A DNA stretch of 64,000 bases from Acinetobacter calcoaceticus ANC 3811 (GCF_000399665.1 NZ_KB976986.1:3156733-3220732); one strand, 5' to 3'; positions 49,365 to 58,100 are shown, numbered from the stretch's first letter. The notes: generated by a model from the sequence alone, not told the origin. Numbers and translations are program-made.

Positions 49365-49400
49365 AATAATCTTGTTGATATGAGATAAAACAAGATTATT
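49365..49400. promoter_or_regulatory. Perfect 12-bp inverted repeat between the hydrolase and the Lrp gene
   Basis: AATAATCTTGTT (49365-49376) and AACAAGATTATT (49389-49400) are exact complements with a 12-base spacer. Position between the two divergent starts suggests the operator of the Lrp-like regulator. In RNA of the hydrolase gene it would form a hairpin right before the ATG. Confidence 0.65.
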
Positions 49401-49466
49401 ATTTACTGGCAAAATCGGCTATAGTCAGCTGAAAGCATTACCGCCAGTTTTCTTTCACCATGAAAA

Positions 49467-49880
49467 ATGAATATTGAATTAGACCCGATTGATCTAAAAA
49501 TTATTGCATTGCTTAAACAAGATTCTCGACTAACCAATAAAGATATTGGGCAGCGGGTTCACCGGACAGGGCAGGCGGTGGGTGCTCGAATTGCTCAGTT
49601 AATGGATGCTGGTGTCATCAAAAACTACACTATTGCCGTGCAGTATTCACATAAACAATTTATTCATTTGCATTTAAATGAACAACGCGCTTTTGAAGAA
49701 ATTGAAAATTTGGTCAAGCAATATGAACAAATCGATGAATGCTTTAAAGTCATGGGCAATGCGTGCTATATGATCGTAAGCCATTTTGAACCCGCAGCAT
49801 TAAATGAATTTATCGAGAAACTTTCAAAATGGTGCCGTTACTCGGTTGAAACAGTGATTCGAGAAGTCGAAAAATCTTAA
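49467..49880 (+). CDS. Lrp/AsnC-family transcriptional regulator
   Basis: A 137-residue regulator. LDPIDLKIIALLKQDSRLTNKDIGQRVHRTGQAVGARIAQLMDAGVIKNYT is a typical Lrp HTH, followed by a shortened RAM-like ligand domain (CFKVMGNACYMIVSHFEPAALNEFIEKL). It is a little shorter than most Lrp proteins. The effector is unknown. Divergence from the isochorismatase-family gene with a shared dyad suggests that it controls this neighbour. Confidence 0.85.
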   Translation: MNIELDPIDLKIIALLKQDSRLTNKDIGQRVHRTGQAVGARIAQLMDAGVIKNYTIAVQYSHKQFIHLHLNEQRAFEEIENLVKQYEQIDECFKVMGNACYMIVSHFEPAALNEFIEKLSKWCRYSVETVIREVEKS

Positions 49881-49889
49881 AAAAATAAA

Positions 49890-49913
49890 GGCTCCAAGCC
49901 GAGTCTTGGAGCC
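49890..49913 (+). terminator. Stem-loop after the Lrp gene
   Basis: GGCTCCAAG/CTTGGAGCC with a six-base loop. The T-rich sequence comes only seven bases later, so efficiency is uncertain. Confidence 0.65.
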
Positions 49914-49974
49914 AATAAGTCTTTATTTTTAATTTATTGTTTTTATTCTCTTGCGCTGCTTTAAATGAAGTTTT

Positions 49975-51087
49975 TTAGGCTGATTTGGCTTGAATTTCTA
50001 TCTCCTTTTCTTGTTGAAGTTCTAATTGGCGAACGAGTGGTAGAACTTTTTCCCCAAAATATTCTACTTCTTCAATGAAATGTAAGAATCCAGAAAGAAT
50101 CAAATCAACACCGACATCTTTAAGCGCCACAATACGCTCTGCAATTTGCTGGGGTGTACCAATTAAATTGGTTTTAAAGCCATCGTTATATTGCACCAAA
50201 TCTTCAAAACTTGATTTTGCCCAGTTACCTTGTTGCTCTGGAGAAGCTGCACCTGCTTCACGGGTGGCATCGCCAAAAGCATTTACCGCTTCAGTGTTGG
50301 CTTTATCAATAATTTCTTGAAGTACCGCTTTTGCTTCTTCTTCGGTATCTCTGGCAATAATGAACGCATTTACACCAATTTTGACGTGATGGTTATTGGC
50401 TTTTGCTTTAGTGCGAATGTCTTCGACTTGTTTTTGAATTTCTTCTACGGTATTGCCATTGGTGAAATACCAATCAGAAACACGAGAAGCCATGTCACGT
50501 GCAGCACGTGAGCTGCCGCCTTGAAACACTTCAATATGAGGCTTTTGCAGAGGTTTTGGTTTAAGTGTGTAGTTTTGGAATTGATAGTATTTACCATCGA
50601 AACTATAGTTATCGGTGGTCCAAATTCCTTTTAACGTACGAATAAATTCTTCAGAGCGGACGTAGCGTTGATCATGCTCTGGCCATTCTTCACCAATCGC
50701 ATCAAACTCTCCTCTAAACCAACCACTCACCACATTAATGGCAATACGGCCTTCAGTTAAATAATCAATTGTTGCAAGTTGCTTAGCTGCGAGTACCGGT
50801 TTCCAGGGGCCGGGCAGAATAGCAGCAATCACCTTAAGTTTTTCAGTTTTTGCCAGTAATGCATGACTGAAACTTACTGATTCATGCTGGTTTTCTGCCC
50901 CATAGCCCGCCGTAAAACGAATTTGGGTGAGCGCATATTCAAAACCATTTTTTTCGGCAGCCTGAGCAAGTCGAACATTGTAGTCGTAACTCCAGTCTGT
51001 ACGCTGTTCGATGTTACTTACTACAAGGCCACCGCTTACATTTGGTACCCAATAAGCAAATTTAATCGGTTGTTGTAATTGCGTCAT
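49975..51087 (-). CDS. sfnG: Dimethyl sulfone monooxygenase
   Basis: A 370-residue FMNH2-dependent monooxygenase of the bacterial-luciferase superfamily that converts dimethyl sulfone to methanesulfinate and formaldehyde during sulfur starvation. IKFAYWVPNVSGGLVVS, RFTAGYGAENQHESVSFSHA, INVVSGWFRGEFDAIGE and VFQGGSSRAARDMASRVSDW are highly characteristic of SfnG. The ATG at 51087 has GGAGAG six bases upstream; the frame continues to a TTG at 51102. It follows msuE by 29 bases on the same strand. Confidence 0.92.
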   Translation of the reverse strand: MTQLQQPIKFAYWVPNVSGGLVVSNIEQRTDWSYDYNVRLAQAAEKNGFEYALTQIRFTAGYGAENQHESVSFSHALLAKTEKLKVIAAILPGPWKPVLAAKQLATIDYLTEGRIAINVVSGWFRGEFDAIGEEWPEHDQRYVRSEEFIRTLKGIWTTDNYSFDGKYYQFQNYTLKPKPLQKPHIEVFQGGSSRAARDMASRVSDWYFTNGNTVEEIQKQVEDIRTKAKANNHHVKIGVNAFIIARDTEEEAKAVLQEIIDKANTEAVNAFGDATREAGAASPEQQGNWAKSSFEDLVQYNDGFKTNLIGTPQQIAERIVALKDVGVDLILSGFLHFIEEVEYFGEKVLPLVRQLELQQEKEIEIQAKSA

Positions 51088-51116
51088 GGTGTGCTCTCCC
51101 AATTCGTTATTTTTAT

Positions 51117-51854
51117 TTAGGCAACATGCGTTAATGATTTGCCAGACTTGTGATGCAAGCGAGATTCTGCTGCATCAAGATCAGGTACAGCTGCTGAAGG
51201 TAATACTTCTTCTTGCTCAATTTGCTTGTTAATACCAAGCTCTTGATTCGCTTGCTGAGTCTTAGATTTGATCACTTCAGCACGTTTACCTTTCGCTGGC
51301 GCCCATTCTAAAATTGGTAATGCACGCGCTACTGCTAACGTAATACGATCTGATAATTGCTCGCTTTTCACCGTGTATTCAGGGGTAAAGTCACGATCGG
51401 TCGCATATACGCCAATTGGTAAAGTTTGTGCTTGGAAGAAACTGAACAATGGACGAAGTTGATGTTCAAGTACCAGTGCATGACGATCGCTACCGCCTGA
51501 TGCTGCTAAAAGTACAGGCACATCGACCAATGCAGTTTGTTCAACAAAATCGAAGAAATGTTTGAAAAGGCCCGTAAAAGAAGCGCGGTAAACAGGTGTT
51601 CCTACAATTAAAGCATCTGCTGCTTCAACTGCTGCAAGATCATCTTGTACACGCTGTGGAAGTTGGTTGCGATAAAATGCACCGCCTAGTAATGGCCCAA
51701 TTTCGCTTAATTTAATAAAGTGAACTTTAATATCGGTTGCTTCGGATAACTCATCAAGAATGGCTTGAACCAAACTTTCCGTTTTAGATGGGGTATTTAA
51801 GCCACCAGAAACAGCAACAATATTCAAAGGTTTTGGTGATGTGATACCAGTCAT
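51117..51854 (-). CDS. msuE: NADH-dependent FMN reductase
   Basis: A 245-residue flavodoxin-like reductase that supplies FMNH2 to two-component sulfonate/sulfone monooxygenases. The FMN phosphate motif AVSGGLNTPSKTESLV, VGTPVYRASFTGLFKHFFDFV and LLAASGGSDRHALVLEHQLRPLF match MsuE. The C-terminal 50 residues (KGKRAEVIKSKTQQANQ...HHKSGKSLTHVA) extend past the core and are poorly conserved. It is first in an msuE-sfnG unit. No sigma-54 type -24/-12 sequence was seen upstream. Confidence 0.9.
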   Translation of the reverse strand: MTGITSPKPLNIVAVSGGLNTPSKTESLVQAILDELSEATDIKVHFIKLSEIGPLLGGAFYRNQLPQRVQDDLAAVEAADALIVGTPVYRASFTGLFKHFFDFVEQTALVDVPVLLAASGGSDRHALVLEHQLRPLFSFFQAQTLPIGVYATDRDFTPEYTVKSEQLSDRITLAVARALPILEWAPAKGKRAEVIKSKTQQANQELGINKQIEQEEVLPSAAVPDLDAAESRLHHKSGKSLTHVA

Positions 51855-52230
51855 AATTTGGTTCCTAAGCCTAAAACAAGAGATTGGACTTATTAATCAA
51901 CAACGACGGCAAACTGTAAAATAACGAAATTGGTCAACCTTATCAGTTTTAAATATAAAAGATAAATAGTGGATTTTTATCCTTTGTTTATATATTAAGT
52001 TGCTGTTTTTATTTTATATAATTATTGGTGATATATTTTTTATAATAAAAAGTAAGCTTATATAAAAAACAGATTAATTTTGATTAAATGTTAAAAAACA
52101 TCTGAATATTTTAGCTAAGTTCTGCATTTATCAACATTTTGCATAAAAATGGATAAGATGAACGTATCTTTCAACTAAATAGTAGGGTTACAATAGGCCA
52201 TACTTATGTTCAAGATTACTTTAATCGCTT
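51855..52230. other. AT-rich divergent intergenic region between msuE and crbR
   Basis: About 376 bases of very low GC. It must hold promoters for both genes. TACAAT just before 52195 could be a crbR -10. I see no copy of the CGACCAAAGTCG motif, no open frame and no strong hairpin. Confidence 0.6.
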
Positions 52231-52881
52231 ATGAATATTTTAATCGTTGATGATCATCCTTTGTTTCGTCATGCTTTAATTCAAGCAGTACGTTATAGCC
52301 TGCCACAGGCACAAATTCATGAAACAGCTTCGGTTGATGAGTTTTATGAGCGTTTGGAAAATGGGGCAGAACCTGATCTAGTATTACTCGATTTAAATTT
52401 GCCGGGTGCTTCAGGCTTTTCTGCTCTAGTCTATGTACGAGCACAGTATCCAGCTATTCCAATTATTGTGGTTTCTGCGCATGAAGAAACTTCAATTATT
52501 CAGCGTGCGATTGCACATGGCGCGATGGGTTATATTCCTAAATCTGCTCATCCAAGTCATATTGGTGAAGCGATTCGCCACGTTTTAGAAGGTGAAATCT
52601 GGTTACCACCTAACCTGCCATCTAACCTTAATCTTGATCCGAGAGCGGCAGATGAAACTGCTTTAGCTGAACGTATTCAATCTTTAACACCACAACAATT
52701 CCGTGTTTTGATGATGGTTGCAGAAGGCTTGTTAAATAAACAGATTGCCTACGAACTCGATGTTTCAGAAGCAACGATTAAAGCGCATGTGACAGCCATC
52801 TTTAGAAAGTTAGGTGTACAAAACCGAACACAGGCTGTACTGGCAATTAGTGCATTAAATATTGAAGATAGAAAAATCTAA
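52231..52881 (+). CDS. crbR: LuxR-type response regulator, acetate-switch regulator CrbR-like
   Basis: A 216-residue response regulator. The receiver domain (1-120) has the acidic pair VDDHP, phosphoacceptor Asp54 (VLLDLNLPG), Ser (VVSAHEE) and Lys (YIPKSAH). A LuxR/NarL HTH occupies the last 65 residues (LTPQQFRVLMMVAEGLLNKQIAYELDVSEATIKAHVTAIFRKLG). It resembles CrbR/ErdR/AgmR, the partners of SLC5-type hybrid kinases. Such a kinase (crbS) lies 1.2 kb downstream and acs and actP flank both, so an acetate-regulon role is strongly inferred. Confidence 0.85.
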   Translation: MNILIVDDHPLFRHALIQAVRYSLPQAQIHETASVDEFYERLENGAEPDLVLLDLNLPGASGFSALVYVRAQYPAIPIIVVSAHEETSIIQRAIAHGAMGYIPKSAHPSHIGEAIRHVLEGEIWLPPNLPSNLNLDPRAADETALAERIQSLTPQQFRVLMMVAEGLLNKQIAYELDVSEATIKAHVTAIFRKLGVQNRTQAVLAISALNIEDRKI

Positions 52882-52887
52882 AAATTA

Positions 52888-52918
52888 AAAAAAAAGACCT
52901 CAATTGAGGCCTTTTTTA
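52888..52918. terminator. Terminator between crbR and the convergent gene
   Basis: AAAAAGACCTCAATTGAGGCCTTTTTT; near-perfect dyad with T-run on both strands. Confidence 0.9.
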
Positions 52919-52928
52919 TATGTGCAAC

Positions 52929-53696
52929 TTAAGCAAGGCAATCTTGCTTTGGTGTTAGGCTGTCGCAGTACAAAGGATTGAGTGCACATTGCAAATCATC
53001 AATTTGATCTTGAGTCACATAACCTTTCATTTTTAAATATTCAGCCACGCGGTCATCACGCAAGCTTAAAAACGCTGCATCATAAACGCCTAAATCTACA
53101 AAAAGTGCAGCTGTTTCTAGACTATTAAAGCGATCAAGGAAAATATCATTGCCATACATCAAGAAGATATGGTCGAGTTTTGCTTTTTCATCAACATGTA
53201 GTCGTTCAGCAAGTTGATCTGGATGAGTTTTAATAAAGAGTAAGTCAGAGAGTTCATCAAACTGAGTCATATCTAACTGATTTTCTCCGTGTTTGACGTG
53301 ACCAAGCCAAGCTTTGAAAACAAGTACAGCACCACCGCGAAGTAACATGCTCCAGATTTGATGACGTGTGTCATGATCAAGATTTTCACTTTCAGCTGTA
53401 AGGACTTGTAAGAACTTTTCTTCTTGTTGACCTAATTTATCAAATAGCCCTAAACCTTGTGGATGGTAGGCTGCTGGAGCAAATACATCAAAATTCAAAT
53501 CATGAAAAATATTAAGTGCCAAAGGAACAGCACACTGATAAATCGTATTTAATGCCTTGATATGGGCTTCATTCAGTTTGCTATTGGGAAAAATACTTTG
53601 CCAATCTAGTTCAGGAAGTAAAGCATTGGCACTGTATTGACGATAAAACTGTTGAGATGAGAGTTGGCCTTGTGGGCTGTTATCAGAAATATTCAT
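52929..53696 (-). CDS. Unrecognised 255-aa protein between crbR and crbS
   Basis: I do not recognise this protein. It is soluble, mostly helical and acidic, with no signal peptide or membrane segment. Distinct stretches are YQCAVPLALNIFHDLNFDVFAP, RGGAVLVFKAWLGHVKHGEN, DHIFLMYGNDIFLDRFNSLETAALFVDLGVYDAAFLSLRDDRVAEYLKMKGYV and a Cys-containing tail (CALNPLYCDSLTPKQDC). The ATG at 53696 has AAGGA eight bases upstream; another at 53714 lies in frame. It sits between the two acetate-switch genes and has the shared CGACTAAAGTCG dyad upstream. A run of ten C (coding strand) lies 31-41 bases before the start. Confidence 0.8.
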   Translation of the reverse strand: MNISDNSPQGQLSSQQFYRQYSANALLPELDWQSIFPNSKLNEAHIKALNTIYQCAVPLALNIFHDLNFDVFAPAAYHPQGLGLFDKLGQQEEKFLQVLTAESENLDHDTRHQIWSMLLRGGAVLVFKAWLGHVKHGENQLDMTQFDELSDLLFIKTHPDQLAERLHVDEKAKLDHIFLMYGNDIFLDRFNSLETAALFVDLGVYDAAFLSLRDDRVAEYLKMKGYVTQDQIDDLQCALNPLYCDSLTPKQDCLA

Positions 53697-53727
53697 GGCA
53701 ATTGTCCTTTGCATTAATTCGTGAGCA

Positions 53728-53737
53728 GGGGGGGGGG
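53728..53737. repeat. Homopolymeric G10 tract in a 5' region
   Basis: Ten consecutive G (C on the coding strand of the 52929 gene) in a low-GC genome, 32-41 bases upstream of the ATG. A TATATT just before it on the minus strand could be a -10, which would place the tract at the transcript 5' end. Confidence 0.9.
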
Positions 53738-53822
53738 CTTAATATAGAAATCGGTTAAAAAATGGTTATACATTTATCAAATGCGTTTGGAATAGTTATG
53801 TGTCATCAAGAATGCAAGTAGA

Positions 53823-53840
53823 ATACGACTAAAGTCGTAT
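53823..53840. promoter_or_regulatory. Palindrome ATACGACT-AA-AGTCGTAT, candidate CrbR operator
   Basis: An 8-bp dyad with 2-base centre. Its core CGACTAAAGTCG matches TGACCAAAGTCG before acs and CGACCAAAGTCT before DUF485-actP. It lies about 130 bases upstream of the 52929 gene start. Confidence 0.55.
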
Positions 53841-54042
53841 ATAGTGGTTTTGAGTGGATAATAATTATAAAAAACAGATATTTGTTAAATTGTAACTAAG
53901 TATACAAGTGTTCACTTACAAAAAAGATGAGCTTTGCCATAGAAAAAGGGCTGTTGGAAAGTTTGGCCAATTATTTAATCAACAAAAGTAGACTTTTTGA
54001 GCAGTTCTGCCTATTGGCTTAAATTAAACCTATAACTTTTGC
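53841..54042. other. Gap between the operator and the crbS terminator
   Basis: AT-rich spacer; apart from the palindrome at 53899 I see no gene or hairpin in it. Confidence 0.5.
53899..53918. promoter_or_regulatory. Second copy of the AAGTGAACA palindrome family
   Basis: Reverse complement reads AAGTGAACACTTGTATACTT, 18 of 20 identical with the dyad at 8940. It is therefore a probable site for the same regulator. Confidence 0.4.
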
Positions 54043-54083
54043 CAAAAATCTCTCCCAAACCTATAAAAAGGCTGGGAGATAAA
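54043..54083 (-). terminator. Terminator after crbS
   Basis: On the minus strand ATCTCCCA and TGGGAGAGAT pair around a loop and run into TTTTTGG, just after the crbS stop. Confidence 0.8.
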
Positions 54084-54087
54084 ATGT

Positions 54088-57000
54088 TTAATCTGCCGCG
54101 CTGGCAATTTTAAGTCCCGATAACCAAGCTCTTAATGAGGCTGGTTTAAGCGGTTTTTTGAGTAAAACAATGTTCAGTTCTTTCAATTGCTGAGGTAACT
54201 CTGGATGAGAGTCCGCTGTAATTAAAGCAACCGGAACATCATGCTGACGATTTTGCAAAATAAAATCGACGCCGAGTTGGTTGTTATTTAAATGCTGATC
54301 GATAAGCCAGACCTGAATATTCTCTTTTTGAATAATCTCAAGCGCTTGTTCTGGTTCAGTGGCTTTAAAAACTTGATAGCCCCATCGACCTAGTAAACTA
54401 CTCATTCCCTCTAAAATAGTTTCATCGTTGTCTAAACACAAAATTCGATAGGCCTTCGTTTTTAATGGCACTGTTTGCACGGTTGGGGTAATCACTTTTG
54501 GCGCTTCTACGACTGGAACTTCAATCATAAAGCAGGAGCCTTTATCGAGCTGCGAATAAACATGAACAGGGTAATTCAACAAGCTTGTCATACGCTGCAC
54601 AATAGCAAGTCCTAAGCCTAGACCTTGCTCACCCCAAGGCGATAAATGTCCACAACGTTCAAACTCTTGAAACAGTTTAATACGTTGTTCTTCGGCAATT
54701 CCGGGGCCTGTATCCCACACGCCAATTCGAATATGGTCAGGTTTTTGCGCCGAGCGTAGAACGCCGACAATCACTCTACCTTTGGCTGTATAGCGCAAAG
54801 CATTACTCACAAAGTTTTGAATAATACGTCGAATCCACTGTGGATCTGTGTCAATCCAGAACGATACATCGTGAACTTTGAGTGAAATATTTCGCTGAGC
54901 AGCAATCGATTTAAACTGTAGTTCAAGATCACTGAGTAAATCATGCAAAGGATAAGGCTGTCTTTTTGGCTGAATGCTACCGCCTTCTAAACGGGCAATA
55001 TCGAGTAGGGCAGAGAGCATACTTTCTGCACCATACAGCGCACGGTCAAGCTGCTGCAAAGTTTGACGGTCTTCTTCAGTCGCAATGCTTTGTTCAAGAA
55101 CTGTACTAAAGAGACGAGCAGCATGCATAGGCTGTAATAAGTCATGACTTGCTGCAGCAATAAATCGGCTTTTCGACATATTGGCCATATCAGCTTGTTC
55201 ACGTGCCAGCTGTTGCTCAGTTAAAGCACCGGCAAGTTGTTGAGTTCGATCTTTTACGCGAGCTTCGAGTATTGCCTCATTTGTACGGAAGGGGGTAATG
55301 TCGGCAAATGTCGTTACAAAGCCCCCACCTGAAATAGGGTTGCCACGCATTTGAATAACGCGTCCGTCTTTACGGATTCGTTCAAATTCATGCGCGCTTC
55401 CGACTTTCATCCAGTGCAAGCGTTTACGAACATGTTCTTCGACTGAACCGGGGCCGCATTCGCCTCGCTCAGCGTTATAACGAATCAGATCGGCAATTGG
55501 ACAACCCACATAGACTAAATCTTTTGGGTAGCCAAATAATTTTAAATATTGGTTATTCCAAGCCACCAAACACATATTTTTATCAACCACACTCACCCCT
55601 TGGGTCATGTGGTCAATCATGGTCATGAGCAGGTTTTGGTTGAAACGTTGCCACTGTGAGGCTTGGTCTAAAATATTCGCGACTTGTCCTAATGCAAGAC
55701 CATTATTAATCATTGCTGTAGTGAGCAAAGTACGTGCAGAAGCAGCTCCGATAATGCCCGCGAGATATTGCTCGGTGAACCGCCACCACATGCCGTTGGC
55801 GATGCTATTTGGGTTGAGCGTGAGATGATTTTGCTCACAAAAGTTTTCAAATGCTTGTGTTGTGGGTTGTTCACCCGTAATTCTTTTAGCAAGAGCAAAC
55901 AGGTCGCCTACTTTTAAACGTGCTGCATCGTGTGGTAAATAGGTTAAATCGGTAGAGGTATGCGGTGATGGCAAGGGTTTCGTTTCATAGTAGAAAAAGC
56001 TTTCTGCCTGAATTTGCTCAGCCACGCTTGGTCGATAAATTTTTGAAATCCAGATATATAAAACAATATTTAAACCGAGTGACCAAATAACACCATGGGT
56101 TAAAGGTGCAAATGATTCAAACCCAAGAAGTGACTCTGGACGTAATGCATTAATTCCTAATGGCCCAAAAAGCAAAATGCTTTGGGCAGTTTCTTGATAG
56201 TTTTCGGGTAAACTACGCAAAATCGTTGGACACAGTAAAGTATAACTCCACATTAAAAATCCAATGATGAGGCCAGCATAGACACCTTGACGGCTTCCGC
56301 CACGCCAGTACAAACCACCGATCAGCGCAGGGGAAAATTGAGCAACAGCACTAAAAGCCAAGAGGCCGAATACTGAAAGCTGGTTAATATCATTAAAGAA
56401 ATGGAAGAATAAAAAGCCAAGTAGCATCACTGCAACAATACTAATGCGGCGGCTAAATTTAAGAACTTTAGGTAAATGTTTATCGTGGCGCGAGAGCACT
56501 TTAAAACGCCAAAGCGCAGGCATAATTAAGTCGTTACTGAGCATAATAGACAGGGCAACTGACGAAACCAGTAACATGCCTGTCGATGCAGAGAATCCAC
56601 CTAAAAAAGCCAGTAAAGCCAGCCCTTCTTGGTTATAGCTCAGTGGTAATGACAACACAGCAACATCAGGTACAGTTAAGAACTTCGGTGCTGCATGCAA
56701 CGCCCAGCTTGCGATCGGAATAATGGCTAAAATCGTTAAAATGAGATAAACCGCAAACCATTTACGCGCACCACGAATATGCTTTTCATCACGCAGCTCG
56801 ACAACAGCCACATGAAACTGGCGGGGTAAACAGATAATTGCTAAACCTGCCAATAAGGTCTGAATCCAGAAAGTTTCAGGTACTCCAAATAGTTGAACCT
56901 CCTGAAAGGTTTGGTTCACATCGGCTGTGACTTGTACAAGATTTGCTGGTGTTTCAAAAATAAAAAATAAAGCGACACAAATCAGAGCGAATAATTTTAC

Positions 57001-57585
57001 AAAAGATTCAAATGCGACGGCCAACATGAGGCCACCATGTTGCTCGGTATTGGCAATTTGTCTTGTACCAAAAATCATGGCCAAAATAGCCAGTACACTA
57101 GTTAAAAGCAAAACACTATTGGTGGTTGTATGGATATGAGCATTCTGTTCCATAATGACAGAAGTACTTAAAGCAATCGCACGTAACTGTAAGGCTAGAT
57201 AGGGAATAATCGCGATTACAGCCAAAATGGTGACCAGTGATGCCAATACCCCACTTTTCCCATAACGTGCCGCAACAAAGTCGGCAATTGATGAGATAGC
57301 ATGGTGCTGACGTACCCGACCTAAACGTCGCCAAATGTCATAGCCAAACCAGACAAATAAAAGAGGGCCTAAATAAATAGGCAAGAAAATGACACCTTCC
57401 CGAACAGCTGCTCCAGTTGCGCCATAAAATGTCCATGATGAACAGTAAACGCCGAGCGTTAAGCTGAACAAGAACATGCGGCCACGTGTACTTAAACGGC
57501 TGGCATGCTTTTCACCAAAAAAAGCACAAACAAATAAGAGTGCTATATAAAGGGTGAGTACCCCAATAATCAGCCAGCTGTTCAT
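54088..57585 (-). CDS. crbS: SLC5-type hybrid histidine kinase, acetate-switch sensor CrbS-like
   Basis: A protein of about 1165 residues. The first roughly 500 residues form a sodium/solute-symporter-like (SLC5) domain with about 13 helices. A STAC-like helical region follows (IIGAASARTLLTTAMINNGLALGQV), then a PAS (TQGVSVVDKNMCLVAWNNQYLKLFG). The kinase core has H-box AAASHDLLQPMHAARLF, N-box NFVSNALRYTAKGR, WDTGPGI and GLGLGLAIV. A C-terminal receiver has Asp in VWLIDQHL. It senses or transports a carboxylate and controls crbR. GTG at 57594 is an alternative start. Divergent from DUF485-actP. Confidence 0.9.
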   Translation of the reverse strand: MNSWLIIGVLTLYIALLFVCAFFGEKHASRLSTRGRMFLFSLTLGVYCSSWTFYGATGAAVREGVIFLPIYLGPLLFVWFGYDIWRRLGRVRQHHAISSIADFVAARYGKSGVLASLVTILAVIAIIPYLALQLRAIALSTSVIMEQNAHIHTTTNSVLLLTSVLAILAMIFGTRQIANTEQHGGLMLAVAFESFVKLFALICVALFFIFETPANLVQVTADVNQTFQEVQLFGVPETFWIQTLLAGLAIICLPRQFHVAVVELRDEKHIRGARKWFAVYLILTILAIIPIASWALHAAPKFLTVPDVAVLSLPLSYNQEGLALLAFLGGFSASTGMLLVSSVALSIMLSNDLIMPALWRFKVLSRHDKHLPKVLKFSRRISIVAVMLLGFLFFHFFNDINQLSVFGLLAFSAVAQFSPALIGGLYWRGGSRQGVYAGLIIGFLMWSYTLLCPTILRSLPENYQETAQSILLFGPLGINALRPESLLGFESFAPLTHGVIWSLGLNIVLYIWISKIYRPSVAEQIQAESFFYYETKPLPSPHTSTDLTYLPHDAARLKVGDLFALAKRITGEQPTTQAFENFCEQNHLTLNPNSIANGMWWRFTEQYLAGIIGAASARTLLTTAMINNGLALGQVANILDQASQWQRFNQNLLMTMIDHMTQGVSVVDKNMCLVAWNNQYLKLFGYPKDLVYVGCPIADLIRYNAERGECGPGSVEEHVRKRLHWMKVGSAHEFERIRKDGRVIQMRGNPISGGGFVTTFADITPFRTNEAILEARVKDRTQQLAGALTEQQLAREQADMANMSKSRFIAAASHDLLQPMHAARLFSTVLEQSIATEEDRQTLQQLDRALYGAESMLSALLDIARLEGGSIQPKRQPYPLHDLLSDLELQFKSIAAQRNISLKVHDVSFWIDTDPQWIRRIIQNFVSNALRYTAKGRVIVGVLRSAQKPDHIRIGVWDTGPGIAEEQRIKLFQEFERCGHLSPWGEQGLGLGLAIVQRMTSLLNYPVHVYSQLDKGSCFMIEVPVVEAPKVITPTVQTVPLKTKAYRILCLDNDETILEGMSSLLGRWGYQVFKATEPEQALEIIQKENIQVWLIDQHLNNNQLGVDFILQNRQHDVPVALITADSHPELPQQLKELNIVLLKKPLKPASLRAWLSGLKIASAAD

Positions 57586-57660
57586 ATGACTCACATGATT
57601 AAAACCTTGTGCCTATCATACCCCAAGCAGAAACAAAGCTATAAATTGATTAAATTTTAA

Positions 57661-57671
57661 CGACCAAAGTC
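57661..57671 (+). promoter_or_regulatory. Candidate CrbR operator upstream of DUF485-actP
   Basis: CGACCAAAGTC, identical over ten bases (GACCAAAGTC) to the site before acs, located 96-106 bases before the DUF485 start in the crbS/DUF485 divergent region. AATTAC-AC-GTAATT (57681-57694) is an additional dyad ten bases further on. Confidence 0.55.
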
Positions 57672-57766
57672 TAAGTTACGAATTACACGTAATTTTGCTA
57701 ACTTTAATCCTGAGAAACTACTATTAAAAAGTGGCCAAGGCTGGGCACAGGGCAAGGAGTTTGGTT

Positions 57767-58099
57767 ATGGATCAGAACCAAGTAGAACAGATTCTACGCA
57801 ATCCAAAGTTTCAAAAGATGGTCAAGAAAAAAAGTACATTAAGTTGGACGCTCACAATCATCATGTTAGTTCTTTATGTGGGTTTTATGCTGCTTGTAGG
57901 CTACAACAAAGAATTTTTAATGAGTTCGTTTAGTGGTGGTGTAACGACATGGGGAATCCCGCTAGGTTTAGGAATTATCGTTTTATCTTTCCTACTATGT
58001 GGCGTGTATTCTTTTATCGCAAATAGGACTCTTGACCAGTTGAGTGCAGAAGCGTTGAAGGAAGTTGAAGCCATCACGCATGAGAAAGGACTACACTAA
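57767..58099 (+). CDS. DUF485 membrane protein (YjcH-type)
   Basis: A 110-residue protein with two membrane helices (about 26-50 and 65-90) and a soluble N terminus opening [23 protein letters not shown], typical of DUF485. The family is nearly always encoded just before an acetate permease, and here it precedes actP by one base. It is probably a partner or stabiliser of ActP. AAGGAG seven bases before ATG 57767 decides the start. Confidence 0.92.
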   Translation: MDQNQVEQILRNPKFQKMVKKKSTLSWTLTIIMLVLYVGFMLLVGYNKEFLMSSFSGGVTTWGIPLGLGIIVLSFLLCGVYSFIANRTLDQLSAEALKEVEAITHEKGLH

Positions 58100-58100
58100 T

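Noticed and set aside
51855..51950. Sigma-54 promoter for msuE-sfnG
   Set aside because: No TGGCAC-N5-TTGC-like element is visible upstream of msuE.
52229..52444. Minus-strand frame antisense to crbR
   Set aside because: Lies fully under the conserved receiver domain; no start signal.
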